The position numbers were made by a program, and so were the translations under genes. DNA of 64,000 nucleotides from Chlorocebus sabaeus (Eukaryota > Chordata > Mammalia > Primates > Cercopithecidae): the NCBI RefSeq assembly GCF_047675955.1, contig NC_132911.1, positions 81,342,208 through 81,406,207 on the forward strand, read 5' to 3'. Below the pieces are notes generated by a model. The model was given only the letters and a program-made list of their open reading frames with translations, was not told the origin of the DNA and made no database searches. Position 1 is the stretch's first letter. Each line of letters begins with the position of its first letter. This document shows positions 47,871-60,150 of the stretch, piece after piece.

Positions 47871-49099
47871 TCTCAAGTTTCTATGATTTAGAGGATCTTT
47901 ATCAGTTTCTAGCTGAATTCCAGTGTTCTCTCTTAGTACTCTGTTTGGCATGTGATTATCTACTTATTGTTTTGGTCTTTCTTTGTGGAGGAGGCCAGTG
48001 GCTATTTTGATGACTTGCCCTGGGCAGCCACGGTTTGTGAAAGATGCTCTTGCTCCAGCCCCTGCATCCCCAGTATGGGCTACTTTTTATAATAAAGAAA
48101 GGTCAACTCATAAAAAGGAACCAGTAGACCAAAGGACAGACACAGAAGCAAACTTAAACGGAATAGAATTGAATACTAATTAAGGCAGGGCAACAGGTAA
48201 CTGGATTTCAGAATTACTATATATCGGTGAAGTATAATGTGCCTCCCATTCTCCCTATCTTTGAATGAGAGTATCTATCCCTCCCTGTATCATCACTGGG
48301 GAACAGATAACTGGTCTCTTGGATAAAACTAGCTATTGATGGAATGAATACACATAGACACACATGCATATGGTTATATATAATACACAAATATATCTGC
48401 GTGTGTATATATACATACATAAATATATTGCATTATAAGTTTATGAAGATATTTCCAATTTTAACTCAGAACTAAATTGATTTATATAATAAATGTGAAT
48501 ACTATTATTTACATAATAAATGTTATACAATATACTAACATACTATGTTACATCAGTATTTCTTCCCTTGAACATTGTGAATATTGGTTTTATAGGTGGA
48601 GAGAACAATAGATTTAGAATGTCATTGTATTAGTCTTTTTGTTTTACACAGACAGCAAACTAATGACTGTTGGATCTTCTTTTTCTCTGTCTTATATAGG
48701 TTAATTTCTGTCAAATATTTTATCTTTTTCTTCATTTCTTATGAATTTTAAATTGTGACTTCTTTTTTATGGGTTATTACCATTACAGCATTGTCAGTTA
48801 TGTTTTTTGTTCTTAGTTTCCTTCTAGTTTAATTTTCATTACTGATTTTTTCTCTTTTTTCCTTTACAACTCTTATAAAGTTATATTTCTTTAATTTTAA
48901 TTCTTATAAAATTATAATTCTTTATAATTCTATAACATAAATTTTAAGTTATATTATCATATTTTGGGGTTCTTCTGGTTTTGGTTTACGTTATTTCTTT
49001 CTTATAGCACTATCTTAGCCTTTTTATTGGTTTTGGAAAAATAGTTTACCGTTTTAAAATCTGTTTTACTTTGTATGAGAAAATGAAAATAGCTAGTTT
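47871..49099. other. unassigned, partly old LINE-like
   Basis: Positions 47940-48180 are of mixed composition with two overlapping frames but no motif that I know. From about 48640 on, the T-rich text resembles antisense old L1 but cannot be aligned by eye. A TA/CA microsatellite lies at 48346-48427. Confidence 0.35.
48346..48427. repeat. compound CA/TA microsatellite
   Basis: Blocks of ACACACATGCATATG, TATATATAATACAC and GTGTGTATATATACATACAT. Confidence 0.85.
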
Positions 49100-50129
49100 A
49101 TTTTTTGTAAATTTTTTTATTTCCATAGGTTATTGGGGAACAGGTGGTGTTTGTTTACATGAGTAAGTTCTTTAGCAGTAATTTGTGAGCTTTTGGTGTA
49201 ACCATCATTCTAGCTGTATACATTGTCCCCAATTTGTAGAGTTTTATCCCTCACCCTCTTCCCACGCTTTCCCCCTAAGTCCCCAAAGTCTATTGTGTCA
49301 TTCTTATGCCTTTGCATCCTCATAGCTTAGCTTCCACTTATGAGTGAGAATATATGATGTTTGATTTTCCATTCCTGAGTTACTTCACTTAGAATAATAG
49401 TCTCCAATCTCATCCAGGCCACTGTAAATGACATTAATTCATTCCTTTTTATGGCTGAGTAGTATTTCATCATATAAATATACTACAATTTCTTTATCCA
49501 TGCGTTGATTTATGTGCTTTTGGGTGGATTCCACATATTGGCAATTGCTATAAACATGTGTGTGCAAGTATCTTTTTTGTATAGTGACTTATTTTCCTCT
49601 GGGTAGATACCCAGTAGTGGGACTGCTGGATCAAATGGTAGTTCTACTTTTGTTTCTTTAAGGTATCTCCACATTGTTGTCCATATTGGTTGTACTAGTT
49701 TACATTCCCACCAACAGTGTAGACATGTTCCCTTTCCACTGCATCCACACAAACATCTATTATTTTTTTGATTTTTTGATTATGGCCATTCTTGCAGGTG
49801 TAAGGTGGTATTGTGTTGAGGTTTTGATTTGCATTTCACTGATCATCAATGATGTTGAGCATTTTTTCATATGTTTTTTGGTCATTTGTATATCTTCTTT
49901 TGAGAATTGTCTATTCATGTCCTTAGCCCATTTATAATGGGATTGTTTGTTCTTTCCTGGCAATTTGTTTGAGTTTGTTGTAGATTCTGCATATTATTCC
50001 TTTGTCAGATGTATAGATTGTGAAGATTTTCTCCCACTCTGTGGGTTGTCTGTTTACTCTGCTGACTGTTCCTTTAGCCATGCAAAAGCTCTTTAGTTTA
50101 ATTAAGTCCCAGCTATTATTCTTTGTTTT

Positions 50130-50449
50130 CTTTTTGTTGTTGTTGTTGTTTATTTGTTTGTTTGAGACGGAGTCTTGCTCTATAGCCCAGGCTGGAGTGC
50201 AGTGGCACAATCTCTGCACACTGCAAGCTCTGACCCCCAGGTTCATGCCATTCTCCTGCCTCAGTCTCCCAAGTAGCTGTTACTACAGGTGCCCACCACC
50301 ACGCCCGGCTAATTTTTTTGTATTTTTAGTAGAGATGGGGTTTCACCATATTAGCCAGGATGGTCTCGATCTCCTGACCTCGTGATCCACCCTCCTTGGC
50401 CTCCTAAAGTGCTGGGATTACAGGCATGAGCCACCAACTGCCCCCAGCC
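50130..50449 (-). mobile_element. Alu (Sc/Y-like) inside L1
   Basis: Starts with the tail (TTTTTGTTGTTGTTGTTG), then GAGACGGAGTCTTGCTCTAT, CTCGATCTCCTGACCTCGTG and CATGAGCCACC. Target words TTCTTTGTTTT before (50119-50129) and CTCTTTGTTTTT after (50451-50462) mark the insertion. Confidence 0.93.
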
Positions 50450-50710
50450 AACTCTTTGTTTTTATAGCATTTGCTTTGGGATTCTTGGTCATGGAATCCT
50501 TGCCTAAGCCATTGTCTAGAAAGGTTTTCCAATGTTATCTTCTAGAATTTTTATAAGTTCAGGTCTTAGATTTAAGTCCTTGATCCATCTTGAGCTGATT
50601 TTTTGTATAGGTGAGAGATGAGGATCTAGTTTTATTCTCCTACATGTGGCTTGCCAATTACCCAGACATCATTTGTTGATGAGGGCATCCTTTCCTCACT
50701 TTATTTTTTT

Positions 50711-50801
50711 TTGCTTCATTGAAGATCAGTTGCTTTATTGAAGATCAAGAGCAATAAAGTTGTTTGCTTCATTGAAGATCAGTTTCTTTATTGAAGATCA
50801 G
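50711..50801. repeat. four copies of a 19-bp unit within L1
   Basis: Units resembling TTGCTTCATTGAAGATCAG start at 50711, 50730, 50763 and 50783, with a 14-base spacer between the second and third. Only one related word is expected at this place in L1 ORF2. Confidence 0.85.
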
Positions 50802-51240
50802 TAAGTATTTGGGTTTATTTCTGGGTTTTCTATTGATTTCTGGGCCTATTTTTATACCTGTACCATGCTGTTTGGGTGACTATGGCTTTATATTATATTT
50901 TGAAGTTGGGTAATGTGATGCCTCCAGATTTGTTCTTTTTGCTTAGTCTTGCTTTGATTATGTAGGCTCTTTTTTAGTTCCATACGAATTTTAAGATTGT
51001 TTTTTCTAATTCTGTGAAGAATTGTGGTGGTATTTTGATGGAATTTGCATTGAATTTGTAGACTGCTTTTGGCAGTATGGTGATTTTCACAGTATTGCTT
51101 CTACCCATCCATGAGCATGGGATATGTTTCCGTTCGTTTGTGTCATCTATGATTTCTTTTAGCAGTGTGTTGTACTTTTCCTTGTAGAGGTCTTTCAACT
51201 CATTGGTAAGATATATTCCTAAGGTTTTTTCTTTTTTCTT

Positions 51241-51267
51241 TCTTTTTTTTTTTTTTTTTTTTTTTTT
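51241..51267. repeat. long T run inside L1 ORF2
   Basis: About 25 T residues following a TTTTCTTTCTTT lead-in. On the L1 sense strand this is an A run within coding sequence and would destroy the frame. Confidence 0.9.
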
Positions 51268-54200
51268 GCAGCTATTGTTAAAGGGGTTGAGCTCTTGTTT
51301 TGATTCTCAACTTGGTTACTGTTGGTGTATGAAAGAGCTACTGATTTGTGTACACTAAATTTGTATCTGGAAACTTTGCTGAATTTTTTTTTATCAGATC
51401 TAAGAGCTTTCTGGAGGAGTCTTTAGGGTTTTCTAGGTAAACGATCATATCATCAGCAAACAGTGACAGTTTAACTCCCTTTTTACCAATTTGGATGCCC
51501 TTTATTTGTTTCCCTTGTCTGATTGCTCTGACTAGGACTTCCAGTACCATGTTGAAGAGGAGTGGTGAGAGTGGGCATCCTTGTCTTGTTCCAGTTCTCA
51601 GAGGGAATGCTTTCAACTTTTCCCTATTCAATATTATGTTGGCTGTGGGTTTGTCATAGAAGGCTTTTATTACATTGAGGTATGTCCCTTGTATCCCAAT
51701 TTTGCTGAGAATTTTAATTATAAAGCAATGCTAGATTATGTCGAATACTTCTTTTGCATCTATTGAGATGGTTGTGTGATTTTTTTTATTAATTCTGTTT
51801 ATGTGTTTTATCACATTTATTGACTCATGTATTGTCAAACCCTCCTTGCATCTTTGGTATGAAACCCATTTGATCATAGTGAATTATCTTTTTGATGTGT
51901 TGTTGGATTTGGTTAGTTAATATTTTCTTAAGTATTTTAGCATCTATGTTCATCAGGGATATTGGTCTGTAGTTATTATTTATTTATTTATTTTTGGTTA
52001 TGTTCTTTCCTGGTTTGGGTATTAGGGTGATATCGTCATAGAATAATTTAGAGAGGATTCTGTCTTTCTCTGTCTTGTGGAATAGTGTCAATAGCATTGG
52101 TACCAATTCTTTTTTGAATGTCTGGTAGAATTCTGCTGAGGATCCTTCTGCTCCTGGACTTTGCTGGTAATTTTTAAATTCCCATTTCAATGTAGCTTTT
52201 TGTTATTGGTTGGTCTGCTCAGGGTATCTAATTCTTCCTGTCTTAAGCTAGGAGGGTTGTATCTTTCCAGGAAATTAACCCATCTCCTCTTGTTTTTTTA
52301 GTTTATGCACATAAAGGTGTTCATAGTAGCCTTGAGTAATCTTTTGTATTTCTGTGGTATCAATTGTAATATCTCTTGTTTCATTTCTAATTGAGCTTAT
52401 TTATATTTTCTATCTTCTTTTCTTGGTTAATCTTACTAATGGTCTATCAATTTTATTTATCTTTTCAAAGAACTAGCATTTTGTGTTTCATTTGTCTTTT
52501 GTATTGTTTTGTTTGTTTATTTCAATTTCAATTAGTTCTTTGGCTGTGGTTATTTCCTTTCTTCTGCTGGATTTGGGTTTTGTTTGCTCTTGTTTCTCTA
52601 GTTCCTTCAGATGTGACCTTAGATTGTCTGTTTGTGCTCTTTCAGTGTTTTTAATGTAGGCATTTAGGGCTACCAACACTCCTCTTAGCACCATCTTTGC
52701 TGTACCCCAGAGGTTTTGATAGGTTGTGTCACTGCTGTCGTTTAGTTCAAAAAAGTTTTTAATTTTAATCTTCATTTCATTTTTGACCCAATGATCATTC
52801 AGGAGCAGGTTATTTAATTTCCATGTGTTTGCATTATTTTGAAGTTTTTTTATTTTTTATTTTTCTGAGTTGGTTTCCTGTTTTATTCCTCTGTGGTCTG
52901 AGAGAGTGCTTAATGTAATTTCAATTTTCTTAAATTTATTGAAGCTCCTTCTGTGGCCTATCATATGATCTATCTTGGAGAAAGTTTCACGCACGGTCAA
53001 ATAGAAAGCATATTCTGTGGTTGTTGGGTAGAATGTTCTATAAATATCTGTTGAGTCCATTTGTTCCAGGGTGCAGTTTCAATCCATTGTTTCTTTGTTG
53101 ACTTTCTGTCTTGATGACCTGTGTAGTGCTGTCAGTGGAATATTGGAGTCCCTCACTATTATTGTGGTGGTGTCTATATCATTTCTTAGGACTATTAGTA
53201 ATTGTTTTATAAATTTGGGAGCTCCAGTGTTAGGTGCATATATATTTAGAATTGTGATATTTTCCTGTTGGACAAAGTATTTTATCATGATATAATATCC
53301 CGCTTTGTCTTTTTAACTACTGTTATTTTAAAGTTTGTTTTGTCTAAGAAAAGTTACTGCTGCTATTTGTTGCCTGTATACTTTGGCCTTTTCTCCTTTT
53401 CTTTTTTTTTTTTTTTTTTTTTGGATTTTTGTTTTATAGGTCCTGTGAGATTTATGCTTTAAAGAAGTTCTGTTTAGATGTGTTTCTAGGATTTGTTTCA
53501 AGATTTAGAGCTCCATTTAGCAGTTCTTATATTGCTGGCTTGGTAGTGAAGAATTCTCTCAGCATTTGTTTGTCTGAAAAAGCCTATCTTTCCTTCATTT
53601 ATAAAGCTTCATTTTGCTGGATACAAAATTTTTGGCTGATAATTGTTTTGTTTGAGGAGGCTGAAGATAGGGTCCCAATCCCTTTTAGCTTGTAGAGTTT
53701 CTTCTGAGAAATCTGCTGTTAATCTGACAGATTTTTTGTTTTTGTTTTTGTTTTTGTTTTTTAATAGGTTACCTGGTGCTTTTGCTTCACAGCTCTTAGG
53801 ATTATTCCCTTCATCTTAACTTTAGATAACCTGATGACAATGTGTCTAGGTGATGATCTTTTTGCAATGAATTTCCCAGGTGTTTTTTTGAGCTTCCTGT
53901 ATTTGAATGTCTAGGTCTCTAGCAAGGCTAGGGAAGTTTTCCTTGATAATTTCTCAAATATGTTTTTCAAAATTTTAGATTTCTCTTCTTCCTCAGGAAC
54001 ACTGATTATTCTTAGGTTTAGTCATTTAACATAATCACAGGCTTCTTGGAGGCTTTGTTCATATTTTCTTATTCTTTTTTCTTTGCCTTTGTTTAATTGG
54101 GTTAATTTAAAAACCTTGTCTTTGAGGTCTGAATTTCATTCTTCTGCTTGTTCAATTCTATTACTGAGACTTTCCAGAGTATTTTACATTTTTTTAAGTG

Positions 54201-55204
54201 CATCCATTATTTCCTGAAGTTTTGATTGTTTTTTTTGTTTGTTTGTTTATGCTACCTCCTTCACTGAATATTTCTCCCTTCACTTCTTGTATCATTATTT
54301 TTTAAATTTCCTTAAATTGGGCTTCACCTTTCTCTGTTGCCTCCTTGACTAGCTTAATAATTAACCTTCTAAATTATTTCTCTGGTAAATCAGGGATTTC
54401 TTTTAGGTTTTTACCCATTGCTGGTGAGCTAGTGTGATGTTTTAGAGGTGTTAAAAAACTTTGTGTTGTCGCATTACCAGAGTTAGGTTTCTAGTTCCTT
54501 CTCATTTGGATAGGTTCTGTCAGAGGGAAGGTTGAGGGTTCAAGGCTGTTGTTCAGATTCTTTTGTCCCATGAGGTGTTCCCTTGATGTAGTACTGAAGA
54601 TAGGGCCCGGATCCCTTTTCCTAGGGATGTGGCTTCCTGAGAGCCAAGCTGTAGTGATTGTTACCTCTCCTTTGGATGTAACCACCCAGCAAATCTATCA
54701 GGCCTCAGGCTGGCACTGGGGGTTGTCTGCACAGTCCTGTGATGTGAACCATCTGCAGTCTCTCAGTCATGGATACCCAGCACAGTATTCAGTGTGTCTC
54801 CCGGGTCCTGCAGGAGCAATCCACTTCCTTCAGAGGATCTGTGGGTTCCTCAGTTTTCCTAATGTATTCCTGCAGTTGTTCTGGAGCAAAAGTTCTAAAA
54901 TCTGTTTTAAAAGCATGTTCTTCTGATGTGCTTTTGTTGTCCATGGGGATATAATTTTTGTTCTTGTTCTCTTTTATCTTATAATAACTTTGATATTTAA
55001 CCATTATGCATTTATTATGCATTTATTTGGCTCATTTTTAATAAAAGTAAGTGTTCCTAAACTTGATGGAGTTCAGCATGAACTTCACAGTTATCTTTCT
55101 TCTCTCCTTGTTTTTATATTGCTTAAATATATATTGACTTGATTTCTTAAGTCTTATCTCTCTCTGAACTCTCCTCCTTTAATTTTTGTTTCTTAATTTT
55201 TCCT

Positions 55205-56640
55205 ATTGGTCTATCTTGCTCAATTTTTTAACAGTTATATGAAAGTCTAAGTGACATACAATAAACAACATAGAGTTAAATTGTATAAACGTGTAAGTTT
55301 TGACATATATATATATATATACCTGTGAAACCATCATTGAATCAAGAGTTTCCTTATGATCTTTCATAATTCCTACCTGATGTTTCCTCCCATGCTTCGA
55401 CCATGCCTCTACAACCGCTAATCTGTTTCATGTCACTAGAGATTAATGTGAATTTTTTGAATTTTATATAAATAAAATCATATAGTATGTACTTTTCTGT
55501 ATGGCTTATTTTTTCCGCATAACCTTTTGAGATTTATTTACATTATATCATGCATCACTGATTCATTCTGTATTATTGTGGATTCATGTGGAATTAAAAT
55601 ACCTGATTCTTTATCCATTCATCTGTTAATGGCCCCTTAGGTGTAGTTTTGGGCTGTTATAATAGAGATGTTCTGAACATTTGAGCACAAGTCTTTGCAT
55701 AGTTGAAAGTTTCACTTATCTTGGATAAATAACTAGGCACAGAATAACTGAGTTGTATGGCAGGTGTATATTTAACTTAAATAAAAAACCTGCCAAACTG
55801 TTTCACAAAGTGGTTGTACCACTTTTACAATAACATCAGTAGTATATGAGTGTTCTGTTTCTTTCACATGTGTAACAGTATTTGGTGTTAGGTAACTTTA
55901 CAATTTTAGGTATTCTAAAGTATGTAGTAATTGAGTTTTTATTTTGCAATTCCCTACTGACTAGTGGTAAGAATATTTGTATATACTTACTAATCATCAG
56001 TATCTATTTTATGATAAAATGCATATTGAATTATTTTGCCTAATTTTATTGGGTTTGTATATTTATTACTGAACTGTCAAGAGTTTACATGTTCTGAATA
56101 CAAATCCTTTATATAATGCACGCTGTGCAAATATTTTTTCCTGCTGTGTGTCATGTCTTTTTATCTTGATACTAATGTCTTTTGAGAGCAGAACATCTTA
56201 ATTTTGATAAACTCCAGTCTATTACTTTTTTCTTTTGTGCTTTACGCTTCTGGAAAACCAAATTCATAAAAATTTTTTTCTACGTGTTTCATAAGTTTCA
56301 TCTTTAGGTCTATTTTTATTTTAAATAATTTTTGTATATGGTGTGAGAGGTTTCTTTTACTTAATAGACAACCACTTGTTCCAGCATTATGTTAAAGATA
56401 ATTTTAATGTTAAAGAAATTTTAATTTTCTCCATTGAATTGCCCTTGCAATTTTCTCAAAACCAATTGATCGTACACACACACACATGCGCGCACGCACA
56501 CACACACATATGTTCATGTCCATTGATCCATTGTCTATGTCTTTAGTCCAATATTATAATGTTTCTATTACTACAGTTTTGGAATTCTTTATGTTTGTCT
56601 TTAGTCCAATATTACAATGTTTTCATTACTGCAGTTTTAT
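55205..56640 (-). mobile_element. old L1 (L1M), antisense
   Basis: AAAGTCTAAGTGACATACAA, TGTGAAACCATCATTGAATC, ATCATATAGTATGTACTTTT, ATTCATCTGTTAATGGCCCC and GCCAAACTGTTTCACAAAGT are antisense words of the 3' half of old L1M copies. A (TA)n lies at 55302-55320. Everything is decayed. Confidence 0.8.
56470..56510. repeat. (CA)n with CG steps
   Basis: ACACACACACATGCGCGCAC followed by GCACACACACACATATG. The alternating purine-pyrimidine run with a central GCGCGC could form Z-DNA. Confidence 0.95.
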
Positions 56641-56650
56641 AATTCTTTGC
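56539..56650. repeat. 58-bp tandem duplication in L1M
   Basis: GTCTTTAGTCCAATATTATA begins at 56539 and GTCTTTAGTCCAATATTACA at 56597; similarity continues through AATTCTTT in both units. The copies differ by a handful of substitutions. Confidence 0.9.
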
Positions 56651-59215
56651 ATTTTATTTTGACATATAATAATTGTTCATATTTATAGGATAATGTTTTA
56701 ATACATGTACACATTGTGTTATGATTAAATCAGGGTAATTAGCTGATGTATCACCTAAAACATTTACGGATTTTTATGATGAAAGCATAAAAACCCTCTT
56801 TCTTTTTAATATAGCTATTTTAAAATGTAATTATATTGTTAACTATAGTTATTCTACTGTAAAATATAACACTGAACTGATTTCTCTAACCTATCTCTAA
56901 TTGTGTTCCTGTTGACCAATTTACCCTCCTGCCCTCTTCTCCTCTAACGTTCTAAACTCCTGGTAACTATCATTCTACTCTCTCCTTCCATGAGATCAGC
57001 TTTTAAAAATTATACAAATGAGTGAGATCATGCAATATTTGTCTTTCTGTGTCTGACATTTCATTTAACATAATTTTCTCCAGTTCCATACATGTCGTGG
57101 CAAATGACAGAATTTCATTCTGTTTTCTGACTGAGTAGTATTCCATTCTCTCTTTGTGTGTACGTGGGTGTGTGTGTGTGTGTGTGTGTGTGTATAATTT
57201 TCTGTATTAATCACTTTAGTACTAGTGATGCAATAAACATGAGAATGCAGATATCTCTTGAACATACTGATTTATTTCCTTTAGATATTTCCTTTGGATA
57301 TATACCTGGCAATAGGATTTCTGGATCCTATAGAGGTTCCATTTTTAATTATTTTAGAAACATCCACACCCCTTTCTATACTGCCTGTACTAATGTACAT
57401 TTTCATCAAGAGTGCATATCTTTCTGTATATCCTTACAGACATTTGTTATTTTTTGTCTTTTTGATAATAGTAATTTTAACAGAGTAGGTGATATCTCAC
57501 TTTGGGTTTGATTTGCATTTCCCTGATTATTGATGGTGTTGAACATATTTTCCTACATCTGTTGGCCATTTGTATATCAACTTTTTAGAAGTGTCTATTC
57601 AGATATTTTCCTTAGTTTTTTAAAATTCGGTTGTTTATTTTCTATTGAATTGCTTGAGTTCCTTATACATTCTGGATGTTGACCATTTTCAGATGCATAG
57701 TTAGCAAATACTTTCCCTCATACTGTATATTATCTGTTTATTGAACGTTTCTTTTGCTGTATGCAGAAACTTTTTAGTTTGATGTAATCCTATTTGTCTA
57801 TTTTTGCTTCTGTTTTTTGTGATTCTGAGGTCTTATTAAAAAATATTCTTGCCCAGTCTAATTTCATGAAACACTTCCCCTATGTAGTCTCCTAGTAGTT
57901 TCATAGTTCTGGGTCTTATATTTAAGTCTTAAATCATTGACCTTTGTGTAAAATGAGAAAAAGGAATCTAGCTTTATTCTCCTATATGTGAATATCCAGT
58001 TTGCTCAGCCTTGTTTATATGAGAGATTGTCCTTTCCCCCATGTATGTTTATGGCATCTTTGTGAAAATTCAGTTGGCTGTAAATGCATAGATTTATTTC
58101 TAGCTTCTCTATTCTCTTCTATTGGTCTGCATGTCTGTTTTTATGCCAGTGACATGCAGTTTTGGTTGCTATAGCTTTTTCACATATTTTGATATCAAAT
58201 AGTGTGATTCCTCCACCTTTATTCTTTATTCTCAAAACTGCTTTGGCAATCTGGGGCCTTTGTATTTCCATATGAATTTTAAGAGTTTTTCTTTTTCTAT
58301 TATTTTCAAATGTTAAACTAAACTTGCACTACTGGAGTAAATCCAACTTAGTATTAATGTGCAGTCACTTTATACAAATAAGTTGCCAACATTTTGTTAG
58401 AAGTTTTTGTGTCCAATTTCATGGGGAACAGTGGTCTGTGAATTTCTGTATTTGTAATATCATCAGTTTGGTATCAGGTTAATGCTGGCCTCAAAAATGT
58501 AGATTATGAAGTATTTCTCCTTCAGTTTTTCTGGAAGAGTTTTGTAGAATTGATATAGTTTCATTTTAAATTAAGTACATTTTATTAAGGAAGCCACTTA
58601 TAAGTTCTTTTGTTGGTTTGTTTGACAAATGTTTCGACAATTTCATTTAATAGATACATATAAGGCTGTACAGGTTATCTGTATTTTCTTGAAGGAACTT
58701 TGGTAGTGCATGTCTTTCAACAAATTTTTTTATTTCTTCTACATTTTTGAATTTATTGACACAACATTTTCTATACTAATTTCTTACTTTCCTTTAAGTA
58801 TCTGTAGACTCTCCACAGGTATCACTTTTAAGATTCATGGTCAGGTAATTTATCTTCTGTCTATTTTTCTTATCAGTCTGGCTAGAAGTTTGTTAATTTT
58901 ATTGATCTCAAATAATCGTATTTCACTTTTCTTGATTTTTCTCTCTTGTTTTTACTTTCTAGTTTGTTGATGTCTGTTCTGCTTTTATTATCTTCTTTCT
59001 TCCAATTATTTACACTTGCATTTACTCTTCTTTTTCTAGTTCTTAAGATGGAAAATGAGGTAACTGATCTGAGAACATTTTTTTCTAACATAGCTATTTA
59101 GTGCTATAAATCTCCCTCTAAATTTGGCTATAATAGTATTCCCCAAATTTTGACACGTGTTTGCACTTTTCCTGAGTACAAAATGCTTTTAAATTTTTAT
59201 GCTTCTTTCTTGAAT
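56645..59215 (-). mobile_element. old L1 (L1M/L1MA), 3' half, antisense
   Basis: Begins with the 3' UTR (TTTTGACATATAATAATTGT, ATCAGGGTAATTAGCTGATG) at 56650. It continues through CCTTTGGATATATACCTGGC (57290), GAAATTGCCAT-type words, ATCTGGGGCCTTTGTATTTC (58250), GGTATCAGGTTAATGCTGGC (58471) and the RT-proximal part TTAATTTTATTGATCTC (58893). It holds a (TG)n at 57149-57194. Confidence 0.88.
57149..57194. repeat. (TG)n microsatellite
   Basis: TGTGTGTACGTGGG followed by an uninterrupted TG run of about 24 bases and TATA. It lies within L1 sequence. Confidence 0.96.
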
Positions 59216-59219
59216 GAAT

Positions 59220-59712
59220 GGAATGAAGAGATAATGAAATAAAAAATATTTATGTATTTAGAAAACTATTTATGTAAGTATACACCTATGGCATATATAT
59301 GTATGTACATACACCTACCTATATATTTAGCAGGGTATATATACACCTACATAAATGTATATATGTATACCTATATATACACACCATAAATATATATATC
59401 TCCATATAGGTAGGTGTGTATATATGCAGATGTGTGTATGTATATAGGTAGATATATATGTAGATATGTATACATACCTACATTACCTACCTACATAACT
59501 ACATACGTACCTATATATTTATGCCTACCATATATATATACACACACACCTACATAAATGGATATATATATGCCTTCATAAATACACACATACACACACT
59601 CCTACATAAATGTGTATATTGGATATACAGGTAGGTATACAGAATTATGGTACATATTTATGATATATATGTATGTATATATACACATTTGTGTGTGTGT
59701 GTGTGTATATAT
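59220..59712. repeat. complex TA/CA/TACC microsatellite, about 490 bp
   Basis: Interleaved TATATATG, ACACCTACC, GGTAGGTG and GTATGTAT words, ending in a (TG)n at 59690-59706. The stretch contains a 14-bp inverted pair, ACACCTACCTATAT (59311-59324) and ATATAGGTAGGTGT (59404-59417). Confidence 0.95.
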
Positions 59713-59713
59713 A

Positions 59714-59791
59714 AACTGTTATTTCAGTTTTGAATCAAAATGAAGCAACACACCAATTATTTTATTTTGACTCAAAACTAAAATAGCAGTT
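59714..59791. repeat. 28-bp inverted repeat with 22-nt loop
   Basis: Left arm 59714-59741 (AACTGTTATTTCAGTTTTGA...) pairs with right arm 59764-59791 (...CTCAAAACTAAAATAGCAGTT) with only three mismatches, all transitions. It could be a MITE relic or a transcribed hairpin; no family is recognised. Confidence 0.9.
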
Positions 59792-59904
59792 CATATAAAA
59801 ATTGTTAGCAGCTGCAAAGAAACCACTTGACAAATAATGCTTCTCTCATCAAATTTAATAAGTTTTAAATTAACCTAGAATTCTATGTATTCATCATGCT
59901 GGCA

Positions 59905-60150
59905 TCATGTTTTCAATTACATATACACTGTGGGATGGTTAAATCTAGGTATATTAACAAATGGATTACCTCTCATAATTAGCATTTTTGTAGTGAGAAT
60001 ACAGTATTCATTCTCTTAACATTTCTCAAGAACTCAGTATATCACCATTAACTATAGTCACCATGCTCTACAATCTGTCTCTTGAACTTATTCCTCCTAT
60101 GCAAGTATAATCGTGTGTCCTTTGACTAATGCTCCTGAATAGCACTGGAT
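59905..60150 (-). mobile_element. L1M 3' UTR fragment
   Basis: TACACTGTGGGATGGTTAAA, ATTACCTCTCATAATTAGCA, ATTAACTATAGTCACCATGC and GAACTTATTCCTCCTATGCA are antisense L1 3' end words. Confidence 0.8.

Larger units (their letters stand above)
49100..54955 (-). mobile_element. L1 (L1PB/L1MA age), nearly full length, antisense
   Basis: The 3' UTR starts at 49100 with TTATTGGGGAACAGGTGGTG. Going 5' in the element: cysteine-rich end (CCAGTAGTGGGACTGCTGGA, 49608), RT domain with GTRQGCPLSPLLFN and FADDMIVY on the minus strand at 51338-51631, endonuclease region near 53079-53288 (NITILNIYAPNTGAPKF), ORF1 relic around 54000-54490, and 5' UTR words to about 54955 (GTTGTCTGCACAGTCCTGTG). The length is about 5.5 kb without the Alu, so this is one of the few near-complete copies. 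All frames have stops or shifts. Internal T-runs at 51241-51267 and 53402-53422 are not part of the L1 consensus that I know. Confidence 0.92.

Noticed and set aside
50020..50385. 121-codon plus-strand frame as a membrane protein
   Set aside because: It runs from antisense L1 into an antisense Alu; the hydrophobic residues come from T-rich repeat DNA.
50711..50801. CRISPR-like array
   Set aside because: Units are 19 bp and mostly directly adjacent, lie inside an L1, and lack spacers.
51338..51631. 97-codon minus-strand frame as a reverse transcriptase gene or retron
   Set aside because: The GTRQGCPLSPLLFN and FADD motifs belong to L1 ORF2, and the surrounding text is L1 in order.
59220..59712. 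CRISPR-like array of repeated words
   Set aside because: The words are irregular microsatellite units without constant repeat length or unique spacers, in a primate genome.
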